Source of the DNA: Brevundimonas sp. UBA2388
Lineage (GTDB): Bacteria; Pseudomonadota; Alphaproteobacteria; Caulobacterales; Caulobacteraceae
Reading direction: 5' to 3'
Length of the DNA: 64,000 nucleotides
Assembly: GCA_002343425.1 (NCBI GenBank)
Contig: DDSO01000045.1
Span: 1 to 64,000 of the forward strand
The notes under the pieces are model-generated. The model ran no database searches, was not told where the DNA came from, and worked only from the letters and a program-made list of their open reading frames with translations. Position numbers and translations under genes: made by a program. Positions 16,564-28,079 of the stretch are shown in pieces (positions within the stretch are counted from its first letter, which is position 1; the number at the start of each line of letters is the position of its first letter).

Positions 16564-18708
16564 ATGATGATGCGGATGGGACTTCTGGCCGGCGCGGCGG
16601 CCCTGGCGCTGGCGATCAGCAGCGCGGCCCTGGCCCAGACCCCGCCGGCCGATGCCGGACCGGTGGTCGCCCCGACCGCGGCCGGGGGGCTCAGTCCGGA
16701 CCAGCTGGCCATGCTGGAGCGGGTCTCCGACCCCCGTCTGTCGCCTGACGGCCGGCGGGTGCTCTACTCGGTTCGCGCCACCGACTGGGCCGGCAATCGC
16801 GGCGTCAGCTCGGCCTGGGTGATCGACCCGGATGGTCCGCCCCGGCGGCTGGCGGCTTCCGACGGCGGCGTGGCCAGCGCGCGCTGGGCGCCCGACGGCC
16901 AGTCGATCTATTTCCTCTCCTCGCGCGGCGGCTCCAGCCAGGTCTGGCGCATGGACCGCGAGGGGATGGCGGCGGTGCAGGTCACGACCCTGCCGGTGGA
17001 CGTCACCGCCTTCCGCCTGACGCCGGACGGCCGGTCGCTGGTCGTGGCGATGGCGGTGTTCGTGGACTGTCCCGACCTCGCCTGCACCCGCGACCGGATC
17101 AGGGCCCAGGTCGCCTCGGTCTCGACCGTGCGGGCCTATGACCGCCTGCCGCTGCGTCCGTGGGACAGCTGGCACGACGGTCGCCGCAATCATCTGTTCG
17201 CCGTGTCTCTGAATGCGTCAGGACTGGCGGCGGGTGAGCTGCGCGATCTGATGGTTGGGGTCGACGGGGACACCCCCTCGCGGCCACTGGGTGACGACGG
17301 GGAGTTCGTCATCTCGCCTGACGGCCGCCGCGTCGTCTTCTCGACCCAGATGCAGGGCCGGGCAGAGGCCTTCACCAATGATCTCGACCTGTACAGCGCC
17401 TCGATCGAGGGCGGCCCGGCGGTCAATCTGACGGACGGCAACCCGGCCCCGGACACCAATCCCGCCTTCTCGCGAGACGGCCGTCGCCTCGCCTGGCTGG
17501 CGGGCCGGCGCGAGAACGTCTTCGGCGATCAGGCCGTGATCATGATCGGCAATGTCGACGGCTCGGGTGCCCGCGCCCTGACGCCCGACTGGGACCGCGG
17601 CCCCGGCGCCCTGCGCTGGCGCTCGGACGGGCGGGCCCTCTACGCCACGGCCGCCGAGAACGGCCAGCAGAAGCTGTTCGAGATCGACGCCCGCACCGGC
17701 GCCGTCCGCGCGGTGACCGATGAAGGCACGGTTTCAGCCTTCGATGAGGCCGCAGGCCGGCTGATCCTGTCGCAGGAAGGCTTCGGCGGCCCGGCGCAGA
17801 TCGTCGACGCCTCGGGCGAGGCGCCGCGCGCCCTGACCAACCACAACGCCGCCGCCCTGGCCGGGACCGACCTGCCCGAGGGCGAGAGCTTCACCTTCGC
17901 CGGCTGGAACGGCGAGGCGGTGCAGGGCTGGGTGTTCAAACCGGCCGGCTATGTCGAGGGGCGGCGCTATCCGGCCGTCTATCTGATCCACGGCGGCCCG
18001 AAATCGCCCTGGACCGACGGCTGGAGCTATCGCTGGAACCCGCAGATCTACACCGGCGCGGGCTATGCGGTGGTGATGGTCAATTTCCACGGCTCGCCCG
18101 GGTTCGGACAGGCCTTCACCGACTCCATCACCAGCCACTGGGGCGACCGGCCGCTGGAGGATCTGCAGAAGGGGTGGGAGTCCGCCCTGGCCTCCAACGC
18201 CTTCATCGACAGCGACCGGGCCTGCGCGCTCGGGGCCTCCTACGGCGGCTATATGGTCAATCTGATCGCCGGCAAATGGAACGGGCCGTGGCGCTGTCTG
18301 GTCAACCACGCCGGGGTGTTCGATGTCGGCCAGCTGATGAACGCCATGGACCTGGCCACCTTCATCGCCGAGTTCGAGGGGCCTTCGTGGGAGCGCGCCG
18401 ATCTGTACCGCGACTTCAGCCCCAACACCTGGGTCGGGGACTGGTCGAAGCCCATGCTGGTCCTGCACGGCTCGCGCGATTTCCGCGTCCCGGTCGAGCA
18501 GGGACTGGCGACCTTCTCGGCCCTGCAAAGGCGCGGCATCGAAAGCCGGTTCGTCCATGTGCCGGACGAGAACCACTGGGTGCTCAAGCCGCGCAACTGG
18601 GTCGACTGGCAGCAGGAGATTCTGGACTGGACCTTCTCCTTCACCAATGAGGCTTCGGCGGCTGCCGAGCGGGCCGCGAACGAGGCTGCGGCCGCCGCGC
18701 GGCCCTGA
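16564..18708 (+). CDS. Exported S9-family (dipeptidyl/acylaminoacyl) peptidase, copy 1
   Basis: About 714 aa. The start MMMRMGLLAGAAALALAISS at 16564 gives a signal peptide ending ALAQ and follows a GGGGCGGGGCG purine-rich stretch; the longer frame upstream is non-coding. An N-terminal beta-propeller with TolB-like repeats (SDPRLSPDGRRVLYSV, ARWAPDGQSIYFLS) precedes a C-terminal alpha/beta hydrolase: nucleophile Ser in LGASYGGYMVN, Asp in LHGSRDFRVP, His in DENHWVLKP. It probably trims peptides in the periplasm. It has a tandem paralogue 69 bp downstream with the same architecture. Confidence 0.93.
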   Translation: MMMRMGLLAGAAALALAISSAALAQTPPADAGPVVAPTAAGGLSPDQLAMLERVSDPRLSPDGRRVLYSVRATDWAGNRGVSSAWVIDPDGPPRRLAASDGGVASARWAPDGQSIYFLSSRGGSSQVWRMDREGMAAVQVTTLPVDVTAFRLTPDGRSLVVAMAVFVDCPDLACTRDRIRAQVASVSTVRAYDRLPLRPWDSWHDGRRNHLFAVSLNASGLAAGELRDLMVGVDGDTPSRPLGDDGEFVISPDGRRVVFSTQMQGRAEAFTNDLDLYSASIEGGPAVNLTDGNPAPDTNPAFSRDGRRLAWLAGRRENVFGDQAVIMIGNVDGSGARALTPDWDRGPGALRWRSDGRALYATAAENGQQKLFEIDARTGAVRAVTDEGTVSAFDEAAGRLILSQEGFGGPAQIVDASGEAPRALTNHNAAALAGTDLPEGESFTFAGWNGEAVQGWVFKPAGYVEGRRYPAVYLIHGGPKSPWTDGWSYRWNPQIYTGAGYAVVMVNFHGSPGFGQAFTDSITSHWGDRPLEDLQKGWESALASNAFIDSDRACALGASYGGYMVNLIAGKWNGPWRCLVNHAGVFDVGQLMNAMDLATFIAEFEGPSWERADLYRDFSPNTWVGDWSKPMLVLHGSRDFRVPVEQGLATFSALQRRGIESRFVHVPDENHWVLKPRNWVDWQQEILDWTFSFTNEASAAAERAANEAAAAARP

Positions 18709-18777
18709 ACTTTCGCCGCCAGGCGGGCGGTGCTACCCCAGGGCCCTGATCCGCGTCTTCGTCGATAGGAAACCGCC

Positions 18778-20901
<2,124 letters not shown>

Positions 20902-20926
20902 CGCTGGACCCAACGGCGACCGAAAG

Positions 20927-20954
20927 AGGGCGCGTCCGGCGACGGGCGCGCCCT
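20927..20954 (+). terminator. Hairpin after the tandem S9 peptidase genes
   Basis: A perfect 8-bp inverted repeat AGGGCGCG / CGCGCCCT with a 12-nt loop lies 25 bp after the stop of the second S9 gene and before the AsmA-like gene. No T-run follows, only TCGCGTTG, so it may be a weak terminator or an mRNA 3'-end stabiliser. Confidence 0.45.
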
Positions 20955-21021
20955 TCGCGTTGCGGCCGATGGCGCCAACTGCCACGTTCGCGCGTTGTCA
21001 GGGGTTCGACGGAGTCCGTTC

Positions 21022-23064
21022 TTGCCCAACCCCTTGAAAGACAATCCGAACTGGCTGGTCGTTCGGGACCGGGCTCTGGTTCCCGCCGGCGCATGGGCGC
21101 GCGAGCGGCGGGACTGGGTCGTCGCCCATGATCCGGTCTATGGCGGGCTGCGTCGTCCGGGCCGGCCTGAGGCCATCGCCGCCGGGGCGACCGTCCTGCT
21201 CCTCGTCCTGTTCGTGGTCTTTCTCGCCCTGTTCCAGTGGAACTGGCTGCGCGGCCCGATCGGCGAGTGGGCCTCGGCCAGATATGACCGCGAGATAGAG
21301 TTGAACGGCGACCTCGACGTCAACCTGTTCAGCATGACCCCCTCGGCGCAGTTGCGGGGGTTGCGCATCGGCGGTCCGGACTGGGCGCTGGAACAGGACA
21401 CCCTCAGGGTCGCAGACCTCCAGGCCTCCATCCGGCTCGGCGCCCTGCTGACCGGCCGGATCGAGATGCCGAGCGTGCTCATCACCAAACCCGAAGTCGT
21501 GCTGATCGCCACCGACGACGGCCGTCTCAGCTGGGTGCTCGATCCGGACGCGCCCGCCGACGACAGCATGAGAATCCCGCTGATCAATCACCTGGTCATC
21601 CGCGACGGAACGCTGAGTCTCGATGAGCAGAAGCGCGACATGACCCTGCGGGCGACGATCTCGGCGCGGGAGGGCACGGACGCCCGGGCCGGCTTCCATC
21701 TGGACGGACGGGGCACGATGAACGGCACGCCTCTGCGACTGGAGGTTCGCGGCGGGCCCTTCATCAACATCCGGCGCGACCGGCCCTATGCCTTCAAGGC
21801 CGAGCTGTCGGGCGTCGGTTCGACCCTGATCGCCGACGGATCGATCACCCGGCCGTTCGATCTGGGTCAGTTCACGGCCACACTCAACCTTCAGGGCCGC
21901 GATCTGGCCGACCTGTATCTTCTAACCGGCATCACCACCCCCAACACGCCGCCTTACCGGCTGAGTGGAATGCTGACGCGGGACGATGAAGTCTTCACCT
22001 TCAGCGATTTCTCGGGCCGGGTCGGCACGTCGGACCTGTCCGGCGATCTGAAGGTCGACAAGGTCGGCGACCGCCGCCGGGTCGACGCGGACCTGCGCTC
22101 GCGCCTGCTCGACATTGACGACCTTTCCGCGGTGCTGGGCGGTACGCCGCGGGTCACGGCCGGCGGCGATACGGTGACCACCTCGGGCGCCGGCGCGAAA
22201 CTGCTGCCCACCGCGCCGCTGAACGTCGAACGTTTGCGGGTCATGGACGGGACCCTGCGCTACCGGGCCGCCCGGGTGAAACGCAACGAGCTCGACATCC
22301 GTCAGGTCGATCTCGGCGCCGATCTGAAGGACGGCATCCTCAGGCTTGATCCCGTGTCCTTCGACTTCAATCGCGGCTCGCTGAACGGAACCGCGCGGAT
22401 CAACGCCAACCGGGATGTGCCCTATACCTCGGCCGACTTCCGGCTGAGAGGCTATCCGCTGGAGTCCATCATCCCCGCCCGCGACGGCGCCCCGACGGTC
22501 ACCGGCGCCGCCTTGGGCCGCGCCAGGCTGGAGGGTCCGGGGGCGTCGGTGCATGATTTCGCCGCCAGCTCCAACGGCACGATCAGCCTGGTCGTGCCGC
22601 AGGGACGGATGCGGTCGGCCTTCGCCGAACTGCTCGGGATCAATGTCACCGCCGGTCTCGGTCGGCTGCTGTCCGGCGACCAGGGCTCATCGGAGATCCG
22701 CTGCGCCGTCGCCGATTTCACGGTCCGTCGCGGCATCGCGACGGCGCGGACCTTCGTGATCGACACGACGCCCGTTCTGGCCAAGGGAACCGGGACAATC
22801 GATCTCGGCGCCGAGACCATGAATTTGCGCATCGATGGCGAGACCAAACAGCCGCGCCTGATCCGGCTCTGGTCGCCGATCACCGTCGTCGGGCCGCTGA
22901 CCACCCCGAGGGTCGGCATCGAGGGCGGGGCGGTCGCCGGTCAGGTGGGCATCGGCGCGGCCCTGGGCGCCCTGATCAACCCGCTGGTCGCCCTGCTGCC
23001 CTTCGTGGATCCGGGCCTGGCCGAGGACGCCAACTGCGGGGCCCTGATCTCGTCGGCGCGATAG
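21022..23064 (+). CDS. AsmA-family inner-membrane protein
   Basis: About 680 aa. The TTG start at 21022 is chosen because GGAG lies 7 nt upstream; a TTG at 20995 in the same frame is the alternative. A single strong membrane segment (TVLLLVLFVVFLALFQW, about residues 47-63) anchors a long periplasmic part rich in beta-strand repeats (LRGLRIGGPDWA, RIEMPSVLITKPEV, GTGTIDLGAETMNLRIDG), typical of AsmA/TamB-like bridge proteins that move or organise lipids between inner and outer membrane. The C-terminus has two cysteines around a Gly/Ala-rich segment (AALGALINPLVALLPFVDPG). A long cytoplasmic N-terminus of about 46 residues before the membrane segment is unusual for AsmA. Confidence 0.8.
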   Translation: MPNPLKDNPNWLVVRDRALVPAGAWARERRDWVVAHDPVYGGLRRPGRPEAIAAGATVLLLVLFVVFLALFQWNWLRGPIGEWASARYDREIELNGDLDVNLFSMTPSAQLRGLRIGGPDWALEQDTLRVADLQASIRLGALLTGRIEMPSVLITKPEVVLIATDDGRLSWVLDPDAPADDSMRIPLINHLVIRDGTLSLDEQKRDMTLRATISAREGTDARAGFHLDGRGTMNGTPLRLEVRGGPFINIRRDRPYAFKAELSGVGSTLIADGSITRPFDLGQFTATLNLQGRDLADLYLLTGITTPNTPPYRLSGMLTRDDEVFTFSDFSGRVGTSDLSGDLKVDKVGDRRRVDADLRSRLLDIDDLSAVLGGTPRVTAGGDTVTTSGAGAKLLPTAPLNVERLRVMDGTLRYRAARVKRNELDIRQVDLGADLKDGILRLDPVSFDFNRGSLNGTARINANRDVPYTSADFRLRGYPLESIIPARDGAPTVTGAALGRARLEGPGASVHDFAASSNGTISLVVPQGRMRSAFAELLGINVTAGLGRLLSGDQGSSEIRCAVADFTVRRGIATARTFVIDTTPVLAKGTGTIDLGAETMNLRIDGETKQPRLIRLWSPITVVGPLTTPRVGIEGGAVAGQVGIGAALGALINPLVALLPFVDPGLAEDANCGALISSAR

Positions 23065-23140
23065 GAGCGCGACAGGTTGAGCCGAAAGCGGGTTCCATGC
23101 GTATCTTGGGGCCTGTCGCCCTGTCGCCCACAAGGACCGC

Positions 23141-23998
23141 ATGACCCGAAGAGGCCTTTTCGCCCCCGCGCTCGGACTGCTTGCCGCGGCCTGTTCGCCC
23201 CTGGCCCTGCTCAACACCTTCGGGCCGCGAGACGGCGGCGTGCGCCGCGCCGCCCGCGACATCGCCTATGGCGACGACCCGCGCCAGACCTTCGACGTCT
23301 TCGCCCCCATGGAGCAGCGGGAGCGGCCGTGGCCGGTGCTGGTGCTGTTCTACGGCGGCGGCTGGGACAGCGGGGACAAGACCCACTACGCCTGGGCGGC
23401 GCAGGCGCTGGCGGCGCGCGGCTTCGTCGTCGCCCTGCCGGACTACCGGCTGGTCCCGCAGGTGCATTTCCCCGCCTTCATCGAGGACGCGGCCCTTGCG
23501 ACGGCCAGGGTGGGCGAGATCGCCGGCCGGTACGGCGGCGACCCGGCGCGGCTGGGCGTGATCGGCCAGTCGGCGGGGGCCCATCTGGCCCTGATGATCA
23601 CCCTCGACCGACGCTATATGGCCGCCGCCGGCGCGCCCGGTCTGATCAGGGCGGCGGTCGGTCTGGCGGGCCCCTATGACTTCCTGCCGTTTGATGTTCC
23701 GGCCTCGGTCAACGCCTTCGGGCGCGTCGCTGACCCGACCCTGACCCAGCCGGTGACCTTCGCCCGCGCCGACGCGCCGCCGCTGTGGCTGGGCCATGGA
23801 ACCGAGGACGTCATTGTCCACGCCGAGGACACCACCATCCTGTGCGAGCGGATGCGGGCGGTCGGCGGCCGCTGCGAGTTCAAACTCTATCCGGGCCTCA
23901 ATCACGCCGACCTGATCTCCACCTTCTCGCCCCTGTTCCGCAAGAAGGCGCCGGTGCTGGACGACGCCACGGCCTTCCTGCAGCGCGAACTCGCCTGA
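23141..23998 (+). CDS. Exported alpha/beta hydrolase (BD-FAE/HSL-like esterase)
   Basis: 285 aa. The N-terminus (LFAPALGLLAAACSP) is a signal peptide with a possible lipobox, cysteine at about residue 19, so it may be a lipoprotein. The hydrolase core shows VLFYGGGWDSGDK (an oxyanion-hole HGGGW motif with Tyr instead of His), nucleophile Ser in GVIGQSAGAHLAL, acid Asp in HGTEDVIV and His in GLNHADLI. The substrate is not predictable; small carboxylic esters are typical of the family. It stands 76 bp after the AsmA-like gene and 66 bp before the next gene. Confidence 0.85.
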   Translation: MTRRGLFAPALGLLAAACSPLALLNTFGPRDGGVRRAARDIAYGDDPRQTFDVFAPMEQRERPWPVLVLFYGGGWDSGDKTHYAWAAQALAARGFVVALPDYRLVPQVHFPAFIEDAALATARVGEIAGRYGGDPARLGVIGQSAGAHLALMITLDRRYMAAAGAPGLIRAAVGLAGPYDFLPFDVPASVNAFGRVADPTLTQPVTFARADAPPLWLGHGTEDVIVHAEDTTILCERMRAVGGRCEFKLYPGLNHADLISTFSPLFRKKAPVLDDATAFLQRELA

Positions 23999-24064
23999 CG
24001 TCAGAAGGCGTCAGTAGGCCGCGCCCGCGCGCGACGGCAGGGTGGCGGCATGGGGAGATCACGC

Positions 24065-25174
24065 ATGCGCACTCTGGCCGTTCTCGCATTGGCGACGCTG
24101 ACGCTGACGCTGGCGGGGGCCGGCCCGGTGGTCAGCCAGACGCCGACCCTGGAGCAGGCCCTGCGCCGCGCGCGCGAGGCCACGCCCCTGCCGCTGTCCC
24201 TGGCGCGGGATCAGGCCGACTGGCGCGCCAGCCACGATGAACTGCCCGAGGGCATGGATCCGGCGGACGACATCCAGTCGCGGATCGAGGATCTGACGAT
24301 CCAGGCCGCGCGGGACGAGCGCCTCGGCGCCATGGTCTTCACGACGCCGCCGCTGCTGGGCCGTGAGTGCGTGGCGACCGGCCTGAAGGGCTGCAGCTCT
24401 CCCATGGGCGGCTATCTCGCGCTCCGGGACGGCGGCCTGCAGTGGCAGCTGCAGGAGGGGTTCACCGACGAGGACGGCATCTCCGGCGGCATCGTCTTCT
24501 TCGGCGACGCCGGCGCGGCGCGGATGGGGCCGACAGCGCCGATCGCCTGGAGTTTCGACGCAGCGCGCTTCGACGCCCCCGTCCTGCTCACCGGGCCGGA
24601 GTTCGACGGCGCCGCCTATATCGCCGTGCCCGGCATCCATGCGGGCTCGGGGGGCGGGAATGCGGACGTTCTGTTCCGCTGGGACTTTCCCGACAGCCGT
24701 CGCCTGACCCAGATCGACACCTGGAGCTGGTGGGATGATCTCGCCGAGCGGCTGCCCGAGGGGCTTGAGGTCTGGCAGGGTGTCCGTTTCGACTGGCCCA
24801 ATATGATGGCGGTCACCCCGCTGTGGCAGGACGGCGACGGCAACTGCTGCGGCACCGCCGGCACGGCCATTCTGTCGTTCGAGATCGAGGGCGACCGTCT
24901 GCTGCTCTCCAACATCACGGTCCGCGACGCCGTCCTGGAGGGCGCTGCCCGCACGCCGACGGCGGTCTTCGACTATGCGAGCCGTCGACTCGGCTGCGAC
25001 CATTTCGGGGGCGAGGAGGGCTATGACGCGGAACGCCGGGCACAGATCGCCGCGGCCGTCGCCGAGCTCAGTTGTGACGCGCTCGACGCCGAGGCTGCGG
25101 TGCTGAAACGCAGGCATGCCGACAGTCCGCGCCTGTTGGCCCTGATCACGCGCGCGGAGGCGGGGGGCGAGTAA
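24065..25174 (+). CDS. Exported protein of unknown function
   Basis: About 369 aa. The ATG at 24065 has GGGGAG 7 nt upstream and is preferred over 24050. A signal peptide is clear (MRTLAVLALATLTLTLAGAG, cleavage near ...VVSQTP). The mature protein has six or more cysteines, including ECVATGLKGCSS, GNCCGTAG and LGCDHFGG, which suggests periplasmic disulfides. Aromatic-rich stretches (WSWWDDLAERL) and repeated DGxGG-like turns suggest a beta-rich fold. The C-terminal helix ends in CDALDAEAAVLKRR. I do not recognise a family. The open frame, RBS and signal peptide make it a real gene. Confidence 0.75.
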   Translation: MRTLAVLALATLTLTLAGAGPVVSQTPTLEQALRRAREATPLPLSLARDQADWRASHDELPEGMDPADDIQSRIEDLTIQAARDERLGAMVFTTPPLLGRECVATGLKGCSSPMGGYLALRDGGLQWQLQEGFTDEDGISGGIVFFGDAGAARMGPTAPIAWSFDAARFDAPVLLTGPEFDGAAYIAVPGIHAGSGGGNADVLFRWDFPDSRRLTQIDTWSWWDDLAERLPEGLEVWQGVRFDWPNMMAVTPLWQDGDGNCCGTAGTAILSFEIEGDRLLLSNITVRDAVLEGAARTPTAVFDYASRRLGCDHFGGEEGYDAERRAQIAAAVAELSCDALDAEAAVLKRRHADSPRLLALITRAEAGGE

Positions 25175-25219
25175 GCGCCACCGTCTCGCCAAGGTCACGT
25201 TCTTCCGCTAGACGAGGCC

Positions 25220-26665
25220 ATGACAGAAACGATGACAGCACAGGCGGCCCTGGACCGCCTCGAAACCCTCTACAATCAATCGGTCTCGAACCTGCGCAGC
25301 GCGGTGGGGACTTTCCTGCGGACCGGCGAGCGCGCCGATCCCGATGCGCGGGCCAGGGGCCTCTTCGCCTATCCGGAACTCCGGGTCAGCTGGTTCGGCG
25401 ACCGGCCCCAGAACCTTGAAACCCGCGCCTACGCCCGTTTGTCGCGGACCGGCGTCTATTCAACGACCATCACCCGCCCCGACCTGTTCCGCCCCTATCT
25501 GACGGAGCAACTCAGCCTGCTGCAGGCCGACTATGGCGCGACCTTCGACGTCGGACCGTCGCAGCAGGAGATTCCGTTCCCCTATGTGATGGACGGCTCG
25601 GACGTGGCCCTGGACCGCAGCCAGACGGCCGCCGTCGCCCGCTATTTCCCGACCACCGACCTGGCCCATATCGGCGACGAGATCTCCGACGGCATGTTCG
25701 ATCTGGGCAAGGACTTCCCGCTGGCCCAGTTCGACGGCCTGCGCACCGACTTCTCCCTGGCCCGACTCCGCCACTACACGGGCACCCCGGTCGAGGACGT
25801 CCAGAGCTACATCCTGTTCACCAACTACAATCGCTACGTCGATGAGTTCGTGCGCTGGGCCTGCGCCCAGTTGCAGGATCCGGACAGCCCCTATGAAAAA
25901 CTGGTCTGCGCCGGCGGCATTGTGATCACCCGCGACACGCCCAGCCCCGAGACGGCGGCCATGGACGCGGCCTGGAAGAAGCACCAGATGCCGGCCTATC
26001 ACCTGACGGCGCCGGGCTGGAACGGCATCACCCTGGTCAACATCGGCGTCGGACCGTCCAACGCCAAGACCATCTGCGACCACCTGGCCGTCACCCGTCC
26101 CCACGCCTGGATGATGATCGGCCACTGCGGCGGCCTGCGGCCCAGCCAGAGCATCGGCGACTACGTCCTGGCCCACGCCTATCTGCGCGACGACCATGTG
26201 CTCGACGCGGTCCTGCCGCCGGACATCCCCATCCCGAGCATCGCCGAGGTCCAGCGCGCCCTCTATGACGCGGCCAAGATCGTCTCCGGCGCGCCGGGCG
26301 AGGAGGTCAAACGGCGCCTGCGCACCGGAACGGTGGTCACCACCGACGACCGGAACTGGGAGCTGCGCTATTCGAAGTCGGCCCTGCGCTTCAACCAGAG
26401 CCGGGCCGTGGCCATCGACATGGAATCCGCCACCATCGCGGCCCAGGGCTACCGCTTCCGGGTCCCTTACGGCACCCTGCTGTGCGTCTCGGACAAGCCC
26501 CTGCACGGCGAGATCAAACTGCCGGGCCAGGCCAACCGCTTCTATGAGGGGTCGATCTCCGAGCATCTGCAGATCGGCATCCACGCCATCGACCTGCTGC
26601 GCGCCGAGGGCTCCCGCCTGCACTCCCGCAAGCTGCGGGCCTTCGACGAGCCGCCGTTCAGGTAG
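25220..26665 (+). CDS. amn: AMP nucleosidase
   Basis: A 481-aa enzyme that hydrolyses AMP to adenine and ribose-5-phosphate, which controls the AMP pool. The N-terminal regulatory domain has FAYPELRVSW and RPDLFRPYL. The C-terminal half is a nucleoside-phosphorylase-like fold with NIGVGPSNAKTICDHLA, MMIGHCGGLR and IDMESATIAAQGYRFRVPYGTLLCVSDKPLHG, the specificity and catalytic region. Length matches the family. Its last 8 bp overlap the end of the convergent phasin gene. Confidence 0.95.
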   Translation: MTETMTAQAALDRLETLYNQSVSNLRSAVGTFLRTGERADPDARARGLFAYPELRVSWFGDRPQNLETRAYARLSRTGVYSTTITRPDLFRPYLTEQLSLLQADYGATFDVGPSQQEIPFPYVMDGSDVALDRSQTAAVARYFPTTDLAHIGDEISDGMFDLGKDFPLAQFDGLRTDFSLARLRHYTGTPVEDVQSYILFTNYNRYVDEFVRWACAQLQDPDSPYEKLVCAGGIVITRDTPSPETAAMDAAWKKHQMPAYHLTAPGWNGITLVNIGVGPSNAKTICDHLAVTRPHAWMMIGHCGGLRPSQSIGDYVLAHAYLRDDHVLDAVLPPDIPIPSIAEVQRALYDAAKIVSGAPGEEVKRRLRTGTVVTTDDRNWELRYSKSALRFNQSRAVAIDMESATIAAQGYRFRVPYGTLLCVSDKPLHGEIKLPGQANRFYEGSISEHLQIGIHAIDLLRAEGSRLHSRKLRAFDEPPFR

Positions 26666-27167
26666 GTTTTTTCAGCCGCTTCGCATTGTCCACGGCGGTG
26701 CGGTGGATCGGGCGCATGGCGTCGGCCTGACCCTTCAGCATGGCGCTGTTCAGGGTCAGCATCTGCGCCGCCGCCCGGCTCCACCAGCCGACGGCGTAAC
26801 TGTACTGCGCCTGCATCGCCGCCGCGGGGGTCGCGGCCGCAGCGATCGAGGTCGCGGCCTTCGAGGCGTGCTCCGCCTCGGTCATGACGCCCGAGCCCAG
26901 ACGCCCGCCGATATCCCCGAAGGTCTTCGCCATGGCCGATGCGGAGGCCGACAGCGCCTCGACCTTCTCCGAGCTCATCAACGACAGTTCCGTCAGGTCG
27001 ATCTTGCGCGGATCGGCCATGCCGGCGGCCATGATCTCCAGCCGGGCGTTGATGACGTCGCCCGCGGCCTTCATCATCTCGCCGCCGGACAGGGCCGTAC
27101 TGGTCGCCCGCGCGCCGTCGCGGGTCAGGCGGCGGCCGGTCTTGATGGCTTTTTCGAACTCGGTCAT
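26658..27167 (-). CDS. Phasin-family protein
   Basis: A 169-aa helical protein starting MTEFEKAIKTGRR at 27167; the longer open frame upstream overlaps the next gene and is rejected. The Ala-rich amphipathic helices (SEKVEALSASASAMAKTF, HASKAATSIAAAATPAAAM) and the motif region ARLEIMAAGM fit the phasin 2 type that coats polyhydroxyalkanoate granules. No PHA synthase gene lies in the window, so the granule role is inferred from family only. It is followed (tail to tail) by amn with an 8-bp overlap and lies 20 bp after the creatininase-like gene on the same strand. Confidence 0.72.
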   Translation of the reverse strand: MTEFEKAIKTGRRLTRDGARATSTALSGGEMMKAAGDVINARLEIMAAGMADPRKIDLTELSLMSSEKVEALSASASAMAKTFGDIGGRLGSGVMTEAEHASKAATSIAAAATPAAAMQAQYSYAVGWWSRAAAQMLTLNSAMLKGQADAMRPIHRTAVDNAKRLKKPT

Positions 27168-27187
27168 GCCGCAGCCTTGGGCCGGTT

Positions 27188-27943
27188 TCAGACCTCGGGC
27201 AAGACCTCGTTGGAGAAGTCGGCGACATCCTTGAGCAGGGCGGGAACCGCGGCCTCGATGATGGTCCGTCCGTGCTCCGGGCTGGCCTGGGCCGGGTCCG
27301 AGCCGATCCGGCCGTCCGGGAAGCGGGCGCGATAGTCCAGGGCGTCGCGGATCGGCCCTGTCGGCGCGATCTGCGGGCTGTAGTCGGCCGTCTTGATGTG
27401 GTCCGGATAGGCCGCCTGGGTCACGGCGATCTCGGACGGGGTGGCGTGCATGCCGTGGCCCGTCGGGAAGATGCGGTTGCACAGGCTGTTGACCCCCGGC
27501 AGGTCCCACCAGTTCTTCAGCTTCAGCACGAAGGGCGGCTGCTCCTCGACGAAACTCCACTCGGCGTAGATTTCCGCAAAGGTCGCCTCGATGGTGGCGA
27601 CATTGCCGCCGTGCCCGTTGAGGAAATAGATCCGCTCGAAGCCGTGCCGGCTCAGCGACGACACCCAGTCGGTGATCGCGGCCATGAAGGTCGAGGGGCG
27701 CAGGCTGATGGTGCCGGCGAAGGCCAGGTGGTGCTGGGCCATGCCGATGTTGAAGGTCGGGGCGACGACGAGGCTTGCGTCCTGCTTCTCGGCGGCGTGG
27801 GCGATGATCTCGGGGCACATCCAGTCTGTGCCCAGCAGGCCGGTCGGGCCATGCTGCTCGTTCGAGCCGATCGGCACGACCACCGTCTTCGTGGTTTTCA
27901 GTGCGGCGTCGATCTCGGGCCAGGACGACAGATGGATCAGCAT
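27188..27943 (-). CDS. Creatininase / creatinine amidohydrolase family hydrolase
   Basis: 251 aa; the start MLIHLSSWPEIDAAL at 27943 is chosen over a longer frame reading into the intergenic region. The metal-binding signature appears as PIGSNEQHGPTGLLGTD (Glu, His, Asp), with HHLAFAGTISLRP and FLNGHGGNVATIEATF, and GHGMHATPSEIA near the C-terminus. These belong to the creatininase fold, which includes creatinine amidohydrolase, ArfB (formamidopyrimidine hydrolysis) and MftE. Which amide it hydrolyses is not decidable here. It precedes the phasin gene by 20 bp, probably in one transcript. Confidence 0.85.
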   Translation of the reverse strand: MLIHLSSWPEIDAALKTTKTVVVPIGSNEQHGPTGLLGTDWMCPEIIAHAAEKQDASLVVAPTFNIGMAQHHLAFAGTISLRPSTFMAAITDWVSSLSRHGFERIYFLNGHGGNVATIEATFAEIYAEWSFVEEQPPFVLKLKNWWDLPGVNSLCNRIFPTGHGMHATPSEIAVTQAAYPDHIKTADYSPQIAPTGPIRDALDYRARFPDGRIGSDPAQASPEHGRTIIEAAVPALLKDVADFSNEVLPEV

Positions 27944-28079
27944 GACGGGGACTCCGGGACGATCTGCGCGGTCTAGGCCGATTGGCGCCCCAGGCCAACA
28001 GTCACGGGGAGATACCAGCGGTACTTGACCGTAGCCCCGCGCGGGTCTCCACATACGGCCAAGCTGACCGGAGAACACC

